NCBI GenBank assembly: GCA_964229355.1
Contig: CAXRDE010000018.1
Span: 1 to 34,923, forward strand
Length of the DNA: 34,923 nt
Source of the DNA: CAXRDE01 sp964229355
Lineage (GTDB): Bacteria; Cyanobacteriota; Sericytochromatia; UBA7694
Direction of reading: 5' to 3'
The notes under the pieces were generated by a model that was not told the origin of the DNA, made no database searches, and saw nothing but the letters and a program-made list of their open reading frames with translations. Shown here piece by piece: positions 16,499 to 24,237 of the stretch (position 1 is its first letter; the number at the start of each line of letters is the position of its first letter). Made by a program: the position numbers and the translations under genes.

Positions 16499-16562
16499 CT
16501 TTTCGCAAGGTGGGCGTTTATGTCATGGCAGAAGGCTGTACAAGCGAGGAAGCAAAATACAG

Positions 16563-16568
16563 TATAAT
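16563..16568 (+). promoter_or_regulatory. -10 box for the gene at 16602
   Basis: TATAAT in AGTATAATGCGG, 33 bases before the ATG, with the same flanks as the anmK -10 box. No strong -35 is seen. Confidence 0.6.
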
Positions 16569-16601
16569 GCGGATAAACCCCCTGCAAAGTGAGACTATTC
16601 C

Positions 16602-17708
16602 ATGCGTTATCGATTGCTTTCTACCCTTTTGTGTTGTGCGGCCCTTTTGGCCACTTCAGCTTCTCAGGTTCTCTCTGCTGCGTTGGCTTCAGAATCTGCC
16701 GACGCCAATTATGAGCAAGTGCTGCAGGGCGATAGCAGTTACGTTTTTCTCTTTGCCTTTCCATCGGCGGCCTATTTAGACTGGTCTTCGCCCTCTAAAC
16801 TCACCTGGACCAGTTTAGAAAGTACGATTGCCAAACGCGCCTTTGCCTTGCCCACCACCATTGGTCACGCCCAGTTTGCCTGGCATTGTCAGCGCCCGGA
16901 CGGCACGGTGCTCAGCAGTGGGGCCAGCGGTCAGAGTGGTGAACTGAACGGTCAAAGCCTGCAGGTGCTTAAAGACGGCTGGGGCATGAGCCTGCTGGAA
17001 TTGGTGTATACCGACGGGGTCCTCGAAAGCACCGAAGATGTAAAAGCCCGTATTCGCAAAGGTGCCGCCAAAGACCAGTTTTCCTGGGTGGCTTTTCAGG
17101 TGCCCACCGAGAGCTGTCTGGCCATGGCCGAATATGTAGACCGTTTTAAAGCTGAAGGGGCGCACCGCAATTATGGTTTCCCTGTAGATCCTTTAAAGTT
17201 AGAGGGTGGAGGATGTACCTCTTATGCCCATGCTGCCGTGGTCAAAGCGGGTTTGCCCTTGCCTTTTCATGAGGGCTGGTTGCGGGAGTACAACATCGCT
17301 CTGGCTGACATGGGCCGCGGTGAAGAAGTCCCTGTTTTTACCACCATTGTGCCCCAGGCAAAAATTCCCAAAGCCACCAAATATGTAGGGCTGGGACAGT
17401 TTCTCTGGGGGAACCGCACCTGGGCCAAAGCCGGCGAGCCCAGTTCGCCCTTCTTTTATTATGACCCGGAGTTGTTTTATGAGAGCTTTTTACACCTTGA
17501 AAACAGCTATCGCCAGGGGCATGACTTGCCCGTACGCGCTGCCGTACGCACCTCACACCTTGATGATTATCAGCAGAAATTAAAACAGCAAACCACCGCC
17601 TGGGTACAGGAGCTGCAACAGCGTCAGACCCCCATGCGTTTAGACAGCATTCAGGGCAAAAGCGGTCTGGTGATAGATCTTCGCTCTGAAATACAGGCCG
17701 TAGAATAA
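16602..17708 (+). CDS. Secreted protein, possible permuted papain-fold (NlpC/P60-like) hydrolase
   Basis: 368 aa with an N-terminal signal peptide (about 1-29). Two motifs stand out. TTIGHAQFAWHC has His89 in a GHxxF context, and GGGCTSYAHAAVVKAGLP has Cys205 at the start of a helix. The His-before-Cys order and the surrounding sequence are what permuted NlpC/P60 (LRAT/YiiX/DUF4105-like) cysteine hydrolases show. If right, it would be an extracytoplasmic amidase, peptidase or acyltransferase. Nothing else in the sequence is recognised, and a non-enzymatic role is equally possible. It has its own TATAAT box and is followed after 3 bp by rluE, so the two are probably cotranscribed despite unrelated functions. 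Confidence 0.75.
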   Translation: MRYRLLSTLLCCAALLATSASQVLSAALASESADANYEQVLQGDSSYVFLFAFPSAAYLDWSSPSKLTWTSLESTIAKRAFALPTTIGHAQFAWHCQRPDGTVLSSGASGQSGELNGQSLQVLKDGWGMSLLELVYTDGVLESTEDVKARIRKGAAKDQFSWVAFQVPTESCLAMAEYVDRFKAEGAHRNYGFPVDPLKLEGGGCTSYAHAAVVKAGLPLPFHEGWLREYNIALADMGRGEEVPVFTTIVPQAKIPKATKYVGLGQFLWGNRTWAKAGEPSSPFFYYDPELFYESFLHLENSYRQGHDLPVRAAVRTSHLDDYQQKLKQQTTAWVQELQQRQTPMRLDSIQGKSGLVIDLRSEIQAVE

Positions 17709-17711
17709 GCC

Positions 17712-18296
17712 ATGCCCCATTACTATCTGGCGTATAAGCCTTTTAATGTCCTGACCCAATTTAGCGATGCCGAGGGGCGTGATACCCTCAAGGTGTTGGC
17801 GTATGACTTTCCCCGTGATGTGTACCCGGTGGGACGGTTGGATCGTGACAGTGAAGGGTTGCTGTTTTTAACCAATAATGCGCGGGTCAACCATCAATTG
17901 CTCAATCCGCGCTTTGGTCATGAACGAGAGTACTGGGTGCAAGTGGAGGGCGTTCCCACCCCTGAAGCGTTACATCGCCTGGCCACGGGTGTGCAGATCA
18001 AAGGCCATTTTACCTTGCCCTGTCAGGCACAAGTAATCGCTGAACCGGATTTGCCCCCGCGGGACCCGCCCGTGCGCTTTCGCCAGCATATTCCCACCAC
18101 CTGGCTGAGCCTGGTGCTGCGCGAAGGCAAAAACCGTCAGGTGCGTCGCATGACCGCTGCGGTGGGCTTCCCTACCCTGCGATTGGTGCGGGTACGCATG
18201 GAAAACCTACACCTCGGTGCCTTGCAGCCGGGAGAGGTCCGAGAGCTGAGCACCGAGGAACGTCAGGTTTTTCTGAAACGTTTGCAAAAAGCCTAG
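17712..18296 (+). CDS. rluE: 23S rRNA pseudouridine synthase, RluE type
   Basis: 194 aa. RluE converts U2457 (E. coli numbering) of 23S rRNA to pseudouridine in the cytoplasm. It belongs to the RsuA family, and this copy lacks the N-terminal S4 domain, as RluE does. Diagnostic motifs are LAYKPFNVLTQFSDAEGR at the N-terminus, the catalytic loop GRLDRDSEGLLFLTN (Asp44), and EGKNRQVRRMTAAVGFPTLR near the C-terminus; all match RluE closely. There is no clear ribosome site, so translation may depend on the preceding gene 3 bp upstream. Its stop codon overlaps that of the convergent SDR gene in CTAG. Confidence 0.94.
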   Translation: MPHYYLAYKPFNVLTQFSDAEGRDTLKVLAYDFPRDVYPVGRLDRDSEGLLFLTNNARVNHQLLNPRFGHEREYWVQVEGVPTPEALHRLATGVQIKGHFTLPCQAQVIAEPDLPPRDPPVRFRQHIPTTWLSLVLREGKNRQVRRMTAAVGFPTLRLVRVRMENLHLGALQPGEVRELSTEERQVFLKRLQKA

Positions 18297-19045
18297 AGCA
18301 GCATGCCGCCTGAGGCCTCAATGCGTTGGCCGTTAATCCAGCCGTGATCATCGTTGACCAACGCCGCCATTAAAGGGCCAATGTCTTCGGCTTCACCCAC
18401 GCGACCCAGGGCGGTATGGGCCCCAATTTGCTCCCGAATCTGGGGCGTGTCGCGTACGGCGCCATCGCGGAAATCGGTGGCAATGGCGCCGGGTGCCAAA
18501 GTATTCACGCGAATTTTGCGTGCCCCCAATTCCACCGCCAAATAGCGGGTCCACACTTCGACGGCGCCTTTCATGGCGGCGTAAGCCCCTGAACCTGGAA
18601 AGCTAAAGCGGGTCAGGCCTGAAGAAATGTTCAAAATGCGTCCACCATCGGCCATGAGCGGCACAAGGCGCTGAGTCAAAAAGAAGGGGCCTTTCAGATG
18701 CACCTGCATTAACGCGTCAAATTCGGCTTCGCTGGTGTCAGCCAATGCTTTGTGCAAACCAAACCCTGCGTTATTGATCAAAATGTCAAAATCTGTGCGT
18801 TGCCACTGGTGTTGAAGCTGCGCCTGAAAGGCCTTTTCAAAGGCTTCAAAGTCCTGGGTCCGGGTGGTGTCCAGGGCCATAGCCACGGCCTGACCTCCGG
18901 CCTGGGTAATTTCATGTACAGCACTGTGGGCGGCGTCGGCATTGTGTTGGTAGGTGAGTATCACCCCAACGCCTTGCTGGGCCAAACTCAGCGCTGCTGA
19001 GCGTCCGAGACCTCGGCTACCGCCGGTAATTAATGCGATTTTCAT
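18293..19045 (-). CDS. Short-chain dehydrogenase/reductase
   Basis: 250 aa, the normal length of a classical SDR. The NADP(H)-binding motif TGGSRGLG (7-14), NNAG (91-94), Ser142, and the catalytic pair Tyr155/Lys159 (YAAMK) are all present, as is the NTLAPGAIATDF segment after the active site. Substrates of SDRs cannot be read from sequence; the resemblance is to FabG-like and sugar-alcohol reductases. AAAGGA lies 11 bases before the ATG. It is divergent from the LysR-type gene at 19173, so that regulator probably controls it. Its stop overlaps that of rluE on the opposite strand. Confidence 0.93.
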   Translation of the reverse strand: MKIALITGGSRGLGRSAALSLAQQGVGVILTYQHNADAAHSAVHEITQAGGQAVAMALDTTRTQDFEAFEKAFQAQLQHQWQRTDFDILINNAGFGLHKALADTSEAEFDALMQVHLKGPFFLTQRLVPLMADGGRILNISSGLTRFSFPGSGAYAAMKGAVEVWTRYLAVELGARKIRVNTLAPGAIATDFRDGAVRDTPQIREQIGAHTALGRVGEAEDIGPLMAALVNDDHGWINGQRIEASGGMLL

Positions 19046-19091
19046 GGGTTGTCCATTCCTTTCTGGGGGCTTGCCCCGATCCTGCTCTTAG

Positions 19092-19158
19092 CATATAGTG
19101 TTTGTATCGTTAGATAAACAGCTAATAATGAACAAGACTGTTTATAATAAATGAACAA
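19092..19158. promoter_or_regulatory. Divergent promoter/operator between SDR and LysR genes
   Basis: A TATATG -10 for the SDR (minus, 19092-19097) abuts an imperfect inverted repeat TGTTT...AAACA (19099-19120) that has the size of a LysR-type site. On the other side is a TATAAT for the regulator (plus, 19143-19148). A direct repeat AATGAACAA occurs at 19127-19135 and 19150-19158, 23 bp apart and so on the same DNA face, flanking that -10. These are likely regulator binding sites (inference). Confidence 0.5.
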
Positions 19159-19172
19159 TAACAAGAGGCGCC

Positions 19173-20072
19173 ATGGATCGCTTTGAAGCCCTTCGTATTT
19201 TTCGTGCGGTGGCAGAACACCAGAGTTTTACCCGAGCTGCCGAGGCCTTGTATCTGCAGCGATCTACCCTGTCGACCCAAATCAAAGCCTTGGAACAGCG
19301 GCTGCAGGTGCAATTGTTGTATCGCACCACCCGCCGGGTCAGCCTGACGCCAGAGGGGCAACAATTTTACCAACATTGCCTTCAGGTTTTAGAGGCCCTT
19401 GATACGGCTGAGCATTTGTTTCAGCGGGAGCATCAGGGGGTGCGGGGACGCCTGCGGGTAGATATGACCCTTTCGCTGGCGGAGCGGGTGGTGATTCCAG
19501 AACTGCCGGCTTTTTTGGCCGCTTACCCTGAGCTACAGGTGGAGCTTAGTACCGCTGATCGCCATTTGGATCTTATTCAAGCAGGGATTGACTGTGCGAT
19601 TCGGGCCGGACAGGGACACGAGTCGGGGCTGGCCAGTCAGTTATTGGGCACCATGCCGCTGATCAATTGTGTGAGCCCTGCGTATATCGACCGCTACGGC
19701 TTGCCCGAGAACCCTCAGGCCCTGCAGGCCCATTATCTGGTGAACTATGTACAGGCTTTTGGTGCTGCGCCCGAAGCCTTTGAGTACTGGGATGGAGAGC
19801 GCTATTGCGAAGTGAAGATGCCACACTTGATTACGGTGGACAGTGTGGGGGCATATAAAAAAGCCTGTGTGGCCGGACTGGGCATTTGTCAAATCCCGCT
19901 GATGGGCGTGCGCACGGAATTGCAGACGGGCCAGTTGATTGAGGTGTTGGCGGCTTATCAGGCACAACCCATGCCGTTGCGGTGGGTTTTTCCCTATGCA
20001 CAAACCCTACCCCAGCGGGTGCAGGTGTTTATGGATTGGTTTGCCCCTTTGTTGCGCAAGCACCAGGCGTAG
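19173..20072 (+). CDS. LysR-family transcriptional regulator
   Basis: 299 aa, the normal LTTR length. Residues 1-60 form the winged helix-turn-helix (FEALRIFRAVAEHQSFTRAA ... STLSTQIKALEQRLQVQL). The rest is the periplasmic-binding-protein-like effector domain (from LRVDMTLSLAERVVIPELP), most like the CrgA/DsdC-type branch that often controls a neighbouring SDR. An AAGAGG site precedes the ATG. It is transcribed divergently from the SDR gene, the classic LysR layout, and so probably regulates that gene and itself. The effector is unknown. It converges on the subtilase gene with 5 bp between stops. Confidence 0.94.
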   Translation: MDRFEALRIFRAVAEHQSFTRAAEALYLQRSTLSTQIKALEQRLQVQLLYRTTRRVSLTPEGQQFYQHCLQVLEALDTAEHLFQREHQGVRGRLRVDMTLSLAERVVIPELPAFLAAYPELQVELSTADRHLDLIQAGIDCAIRAGQGHESGLASQLLGTMPLINCVSPAYIDRYGLPENPQALQAHYLVNYVQAFGAAPEAFEYWDGERYCEVKMPHLITVDSVGAYKKACVAGLGICQIPLMGVRTELQTGQLIEVLAAYQAQPMPLRWVFPYAQTLPQRVQVFMDWFAPLLRKHQA

Positions 20073-20077
20073 CGCGC

Positions 20078-21664
20078 TCAATCACCCGCCAGGGCGGCAC
20101 CGGCGTTGACGATACCATGGCCATAAAAATCATCGCGGCCAGCATCCCCTTTGTCGATGGCGGTATTCTCTAAACGACGCTTAATAAACTCAGGCGTGGC
20201 TGCCGGGCCAAACTTGGCTTTAAGCAGCGCTGCTACACCGGCTACTGCCGGAGCGGCCATCGATGTGCCGCTCATTTTAACGTACGAATTGAATCCCAAA
20301 AACGAAGGCACACTGGAAATAATATCCTGACCGGGGGCCGCCACCGATACATAGTCACCAGAGTTTGAGAAAAAGGTGACCTTATTGGCGTCGTCAGTGG
20401 CGCCCACGCCAATGACGCCTTCAATGGCAGCCAGATAATTGCGGTTATTGCCCACATGCCGTTCGTTGCCTGCGGCCACAATGACTGAAATATCCTTGCT
20501 TAGGGCGTATTTGACTGCCCGCTCGATGGTGGCGCTGTCTTCACTTACCGCTAAGCTCATGTTAATGACGTCGGCACCGTGGTCAGCAGCCCAGACAATG
20601 CCGTCGGCGAGTACCGATACGATGGTGTAGCTGGTGTCTTCTTCAGGGGCCCAGAGCGACTTAATAATGTCGCTGAGGTCGGCAAAAATCTTAATGGGCA
20701 TGATCTTGGCCTGAGGGGCTACACCGGCAATCCCCTTGCCGTTATTGGCTTCAGCAGCAATAATCCCCGCTACATGAGAGCCGTGTTTGTAGGCCGACAT
20801 CACATAATTCAGCGAGCTGACGTCCCCTGCATCGTCGCCCTCTTCTTGCGAAAAGGCATCATAGCCAGGCACCACACGGTTTTTGAGGTCACCGTGGTCC
20901 AGATCTACGCCCGTGTCGATAACCGCGACCACCACCCCTTCGCCCTGGGTGACATCCCAGGCGGCAGGCACATTCATGGCTTGCAGGGTGTACTGCTGGT
21001 TATAGTAGGTGTCATTCAGGTCTGCCTGGGTGGTGAAATTGGCGCTGACGGCTTTTTCATCTTCGGGCTTTTGGCTCGCCACCTGATCCGCCTCCACGTA
21101 TTCTAAAGCGGGTTCGTTACTGAGGGCCTCTAAGAGCGCGGGGACACTTTGTCCCTGGGTGTTGTACACCACAATTTTAATGCTGTCGTTGTAGCGATCA
21201 ATGGTTAAATTGTGGCGGCTGGCGATAGCTTCAGCGGCAGCGCGATCTTGATCAAAGTGCAGGCCAGCCACTAAGGTGGCGGTGTTGTAATTTTGACTGG
21301 TAATGACTTCGGTCTGTGTACTTGCACCGGTCTCAGCAGAGGCGCTGGCCTGAGGGGCTGGGGTGGCTGTGGCTGCTGGCGTTGGGGTTGTGCTGGGCTT
21401 TATGCTGGGCGCTGTGGTGGGTTTTGCGCTGGGAGTGGCACTGGGTTTTGCCGTGGGTGACGCGCTGGACTGCGGGGTGGGAGCCGTGCTGGCCGTGGCC
21501 TGGGGCCTTGAGACTGAGGGGCGGGCGCTGGCCAGGGCGGAGGGGGACGCACTGGGCGTGCTGCTTGAGCCTGTGGGGGTGGTGGGAAGCTCGCTTTGAC
21601 AAGCGCTGATCAGGCAACTCAGGGCCAGAACGTAAGATAAAACAGATGCAGGGCGTCTTTTCAT
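20078..21664 (-). CDS. Subtilisin-family serine protease, lipoprotein
   Basis: 528 aa from MKRRPASVLSYVLAL; the open frame extends 31 codons further up but that part is not protein-like. The signal peptide ends in LISAC (lipid-modified Cys22). A low-complexity Ser/Thr/Pro/Ala linker fills about 25-115. An I9-like propeptide follows (about 130-200, with NEPALEYVEADQ). The S8 catalytic domain has Asp250 (VIDTGVDLDHGDL), His294 (HGSHVAGI), Asn400 in AAGNE (oxyanion hole) and Ser468 (SGTSMAAPAVAG), all intact. It is probably tethered on the cell surface by its lipid and long linker, as an extracytoplasmic protease. The substrate is unknown. It is divergent from the outer-membrane protein gene. 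Confidence 0.95.
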   Translation of the reverse strand: MKRRPASVLSYVLALSCLISACQSELPTTPTGSSSTPSASPSALASARPSVSRPQATASTAPTPQSSASPTAKPSATPSAKPTTAPSIKPSTTPTPAATATPAPQASASAETGASTQTEVITSQNYNTATLVAGLHFDQDRAAAEAIASRHNLTIDRYNDSIKIVVYNTQGQSVPALLEALSNEPALEYVEADQVASQKPEDEKAVSANFTTQADLNDTYYNQQYTLQAMNVPAAWDVTQGEGVVVAVIDTGVDLDHGDLKNRVVPGYDAFSQEEGDDAGDVSSLNYVMSAYKHGSHVAGIIAAEANNGKGIAGVAPQAKIMPIKIFADLSDIIKSLWAPEEDTSYTIVSVLADGIVWAADHGADVINMSLAVSEDSATIERAVKYALSKDISVIVAAGNERHVGNNRNYLAAIEGVIGVGATDDANKVTFFSNSGDYVSVAAPGQDIISSVPSFLGFNSYVKMSGTSMAAPAVAGVAALLKAKFGPAATPEFIKRRLENTAIDKGDAGRDDFYGHGIVNAGAALAGD

Positions 21665-21698
21665 GGGGGTTTCTCGCTGTTGGCTTTCTCTTGTGGTA

Positions 21699-21704
21699 AT
21701 TATA
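21699..21704 (-). promoter_or_regulatory. -10 box for the subtilase gene
   Basis: TATAAT on the minus strand, 35 bases before the start codon at 21664. The -35 region is poor. Confidence 0.4.
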
Positions 21705-21755
21705 GCGTTATATTGAAAGAACATGTGTACTAAACAACGAAAAGGATCTTTCACC

Positions 21756-22508
21756 ATGCAGCGAGCCCAGTACTTTTTGCGTACGTCAACTTTACCGCGA
21801 GGATTGGCGCTTGGTGCGCTGACCCTGGGCCTCTGGATGGGGCAAATGCCCTCTGTTCAGGCGGATCCCGGCGATGGGGGACTTATTTACCTGTCTTCAG
21901 GGGTGCGTTTTGTGGACACAGCACCCTTGAGTGCCAATGTACCCGCTGGCCAAAGTTTGCCAGGAACTCCCGGTGGTGTCTTTTGGGACAACGGCTTTGG
22001 GGTCCTGGCCACGGTCAACCGTTTTCTGGTGGGCGCTGAATACCACTCGCTGTGGGGTCAGTTACAGCAGAGCGAAGGTCGGGCCCTGCGCATGGATGGC
22101 AATTACGGTCTCTTGCACCTGGGCTATTTGGCGGTGGCGACGCCCCGCGCCCAGGTGTTTCCTTATCTGGGTATTGGGCCGGGGCGTGTGGGCTTGAGCA
22201 GCACCGAGTCCCTGAGTAACCTGGTGGGGCTGACCCAGGGGAGCCGTCAGGATATTTACACTGCTGAAGGCTTGAGCTGGCTGCTGGATGTGGGAGCCGG
22301 TGCCAATTTTGTGTTTCCCCTGTCGGGGCAGGCCAATGCCACTGATCTGCGGGGTTCTTCGCTGGGCTTGCGGGCGGGCTATTTATTTGCCCTGGGCAAT
22401 ACCCAGTGGGGCAGCCATCAATTGCCCGCTCAGGGGGGCCCCACCGGCTTAAATGTGGGCGGATGGTATATTCAAGCCACCCTCGGTTTTGGTGGCTTTC
22501 GCTCGTAA
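21756..22508 (+). CDS. Predicted outer-membrane beta-barrel protein
   Basis: 250 aa from MQRAQYFLRTS, which has an AAAGGA site before it; an upstream ATG at 21723 is possible. The N-terminal signal peptide is cut near SVQADPGDGG. The mature part has alternating short amphipathic strands rich in Gly, Tyr and Trp (YLSSGVRFVDT, FLVGAEYHSLWGQ, YGLLHLGYLAV, GWYIQATLGFGGF). It ends in Phe-Arg-Ser after an aromatic-rich strand, as in small porin-like or OmpA/OmpW-like barrels. The family is not recognised. The terminal Phe as third-last rather than last residue is slightly off the BamA-recognition consensus. Divergent from the protease lipoprotein. Confidence 0.75.
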   Translation: MQRAQYFLRTSTLPRGLALGALTLGLWMGQMPSVQADPGDGGLIYLSSGVRFVDTAPLSANVPAGQSLPGTPGGVFWDNGFGVLATVNRFLVGAEYHSLWGQLQQSEGRALRMDGNYGLLHLGYLAVATPRAQVFPYLGIGPGRVGLSSTESLSNLVGLTQGSRQDIYTAEGLSWLLDVGAGANFVFPLSGQANATDLRGSSLGLRAGYLFALGNTQWGSHQLPAQGGPTGLNVGGWYIQATLGFGGFRS

Positions 22509-22534
22509 CGTGTTTGAGAAGCCTTGCCCTGAGG

Positions 22535-22540
22535 TATAAT
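22535..22540 (+). promoter_or_regulatory. -10 box for the kinase gene
   Basis: TATAAT in GAGGTATAATAACC, with TTGAGA 15 bases upstream (22514-22519) as a possible -35. It gives a leader of about 65 bases before the start at 22612. Confidence 0.55.
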
Positions 22541-22611
22541 AACCATGAATGAGAATCCCTGCGGTCAAGCTGTGTCACGGGTATAGGTCAAGGGAAAGTC
22601 AGAGGAGCAAA

Positions 22612-24081
22612 ATGTCAGAACTGGCGGATCATTTTGCATTTGCACCGGGTACACGGATTGCAGAACGCTTTGTGATTTTAGAAAAAATAGGCCAAGGGGG
22701 AACGGCACAGGTCTTTCGTGCGAGAGATTTGAGTTCGGGTGATGTGGTGGCCTTAAAACACCTGATGCTGGGACCCAATCTGAGTCCTGCCGAGCGCACC
22801 AATCGCATTACCCGCTTTGAAAACGAAGCCCGTACCATGCAGCACCTCGATCACCCCTTTATTATGGCGGTCTATGACCACTTTGTGGATGAAGACAATC
22901 ATTTTATTGTGGCGGAGTATTTAGAAGGTTTGGCCCTGCCTGAGTATCAGCAGCAGTATTGCCCGGGTGTCCGCGAAACCCTGATCTATCTGGCGCAGAT
23001 TGCCCAGGCTTTAGATTATGCCCATACACAAAATATTGTGCACCGTGACGTGAAACCCGACAATGTGATGGTCTTGCCGGGCAAAGGCGCCAAGCTTTTA
23101 GACTTTGGCATTGCCAAGTTTGAGTACAATTCTTTGGTGACCACCGATGGCACCATTTTGGGCACCGTGGCGTATATGTCGCCTGAGCAACTCGAAAGCA
23201 GCCGCAACACCACCCATCAAAGTGACATCTACTCTTTTGGGGTGTTAATGTACCACGTCTTTGCCGGGCGCCTGCCTTTTAATGCCGAAACCCCGGGGGC
23301 AGCGGTGGTGGAGATCTTCAGCAAAACGCCGCCCACCCCCATGGAGATCAATCCCGAAGTGGGCCCAGATCTCAACCAGTTGATTCTGACCTGTATGCAC
23401 AAGCGTCCTGAGCTGCGCTTTGCCTCGTGTCAGCAAATTCAGCGCATGCTGCAAGAGCTCATTAAGCGGGTGTACACACCGGGTGAAGTGGTGAATGCCA
23501 CCTCAAGCCCCCGCTTGCCCCGTATTCGCTCTTTTGAGCGCTTTGACTTCTTAAAAGTTCTCACTACCCTGTGTAAAAAAGAAGCCACCGGTCTGTGCAT
23601 GGTGTGGAGCTCCTTTCAAGAAACCAATATTTACATCGAAAACGGCAAAATTCGCCAGGTGGCGATGAAACATCGCGAAATTGAACCCGAGCAAGGGTTT
23701 TACGATGTGATCTGTTGGCACTCGGGTAACTTCTGTATTTTACCCACGGTACACGGGGGAGAAGATCAATTTGCCCATGTGTCTACCGCTATGCTTTTAG
23801 ATGCTGCAGCAATGTACCTGCAAGATTTTGAATCCATGTGGGATATGTACCGCGACCAGGATATCCCTGAAATCGCCATGTACCCGGCCACCCAGGATAA
23901 ACTCTCTCAAACCGCGCAGATCTTGCTGCAACACATTAACAACCACAGTTGTATTGGCCAGATTTACGCTGCCATTGATCTGGACCGTTTGCGCGTATTG
24001 CAAGGTCTTAAAGAGCTTGAAGACCGCCAGTTTATTTTCGTCGACCGCATTCGTGAAGAGGCGGCCTACCGGTACCCTTAG
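22612..24081 (+). CDS. Hanks-type Ser/Thr protein kinase with DUF4388 (PATAN) domain
   Basis: 489 aa from MSELADHF, which has a strong GAGGAG site. An in-frame ATG 63 bp upstream lacks a clear site. Residues 15-285 are a bacterial Ser/Thr kinase domain: IGQGGTAQVFRA (P-loop), ATP-anchoring Lys49 in VALK, catalytic HRDVKPDN (Asp146), DFG (Asp164) and SPEQ; all are present. No transmembrane helix follows. At about 309-400 is a DUF4388/PATAN-type domain (FDFLKVLTTLCKKEATG ... IYIENGKIRQVAMKHREIEP ... FYDVICWHSGNFCI). Such domains in other bacteria mediate protein contacts in signalling systems controlling motility and polarity. It is probably cytoplasmic. The substrate is unknown; the next gene is a separate transcription unit if the hairpin at 24155-24181 terminates. 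Confidence 0.93.
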   Translation: MSELADHFAFAPGTRIAERFVILEKIGQGGTAQVFRARDLSSGDVVALKHLMLGPNLSPAERTNRITRFENEARTMQHLDHPFIMAVYDHFVDEDNHFIVAEYLEGLALPEYQQQYCPGVRETLIYLAQIAQALDYAHTQNIVHRDVKPDNVMVLPGKGAKLLDFGIAKFEYNSLVTTDGTILGTVAYMSPEQLESSRNTTHQSDIYSFGVLMYHVFAGRLPFNAETPGAAVVEIFSKTPPTPMEINPEVGPDLNQLILTCMHKRPELRFASCQQIQRMLQELIKRVYTPGEVVNATSSPRLPRIRSFERFDFLKVLTTLCKKEATGLCMVWSSFQETNIYIENGKIRQVAMKHREIEPEQGFYDVICWHSGNFCILPTVHGGEDQFAHVSTAMLLDAAAMYLQDFESMWDMYRDQDIPEIAMYPATQDKLSQTAQILLQHINNHSCIGQIYAAIDLDRLRVLQGLKELEDRQFIFVDRIREEAAYRYP

Positions 24082-24154
24082 GGGTGACAAACTCAGCGTC
24101 GCCTGAGCCTTGGTGTACATGGGTTTAGGGTATTAAAAACACATTGAAACCGTG

Positions 24155-24181
24155 TAAAAAAGCCGCTGAGAATGCGGCTTT
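24155..24181 (+). terminator. Hairpin between kinase and lipoprotein genes, probable terminator
   Basis: AAGCCGC/GCGGCTT (24160-24166, 24174-24180) is a perfect 7-bp stem with a 7-base loop. On the plus strand it is followed only by a short TTT; on the minus strand by six T's. It may therefore be bidirectional, with the better tail on the minus strand, where no nearby gene ends. Confidence 0.5.
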
Positions 24182-24237
24182 GGTGTTGAATTGAGCTTCG
24201 AAAATACGCCATGCTAAGTAAAAAAGGAGAATGTTCA

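Noticed and set aside
21665..21757. 31-codon N-terminal extension of the subtilase
   Set aside because: The extra peptide has no signal-peptide character, and MKRRP at 21664 begins a standard lipoprotein leader.
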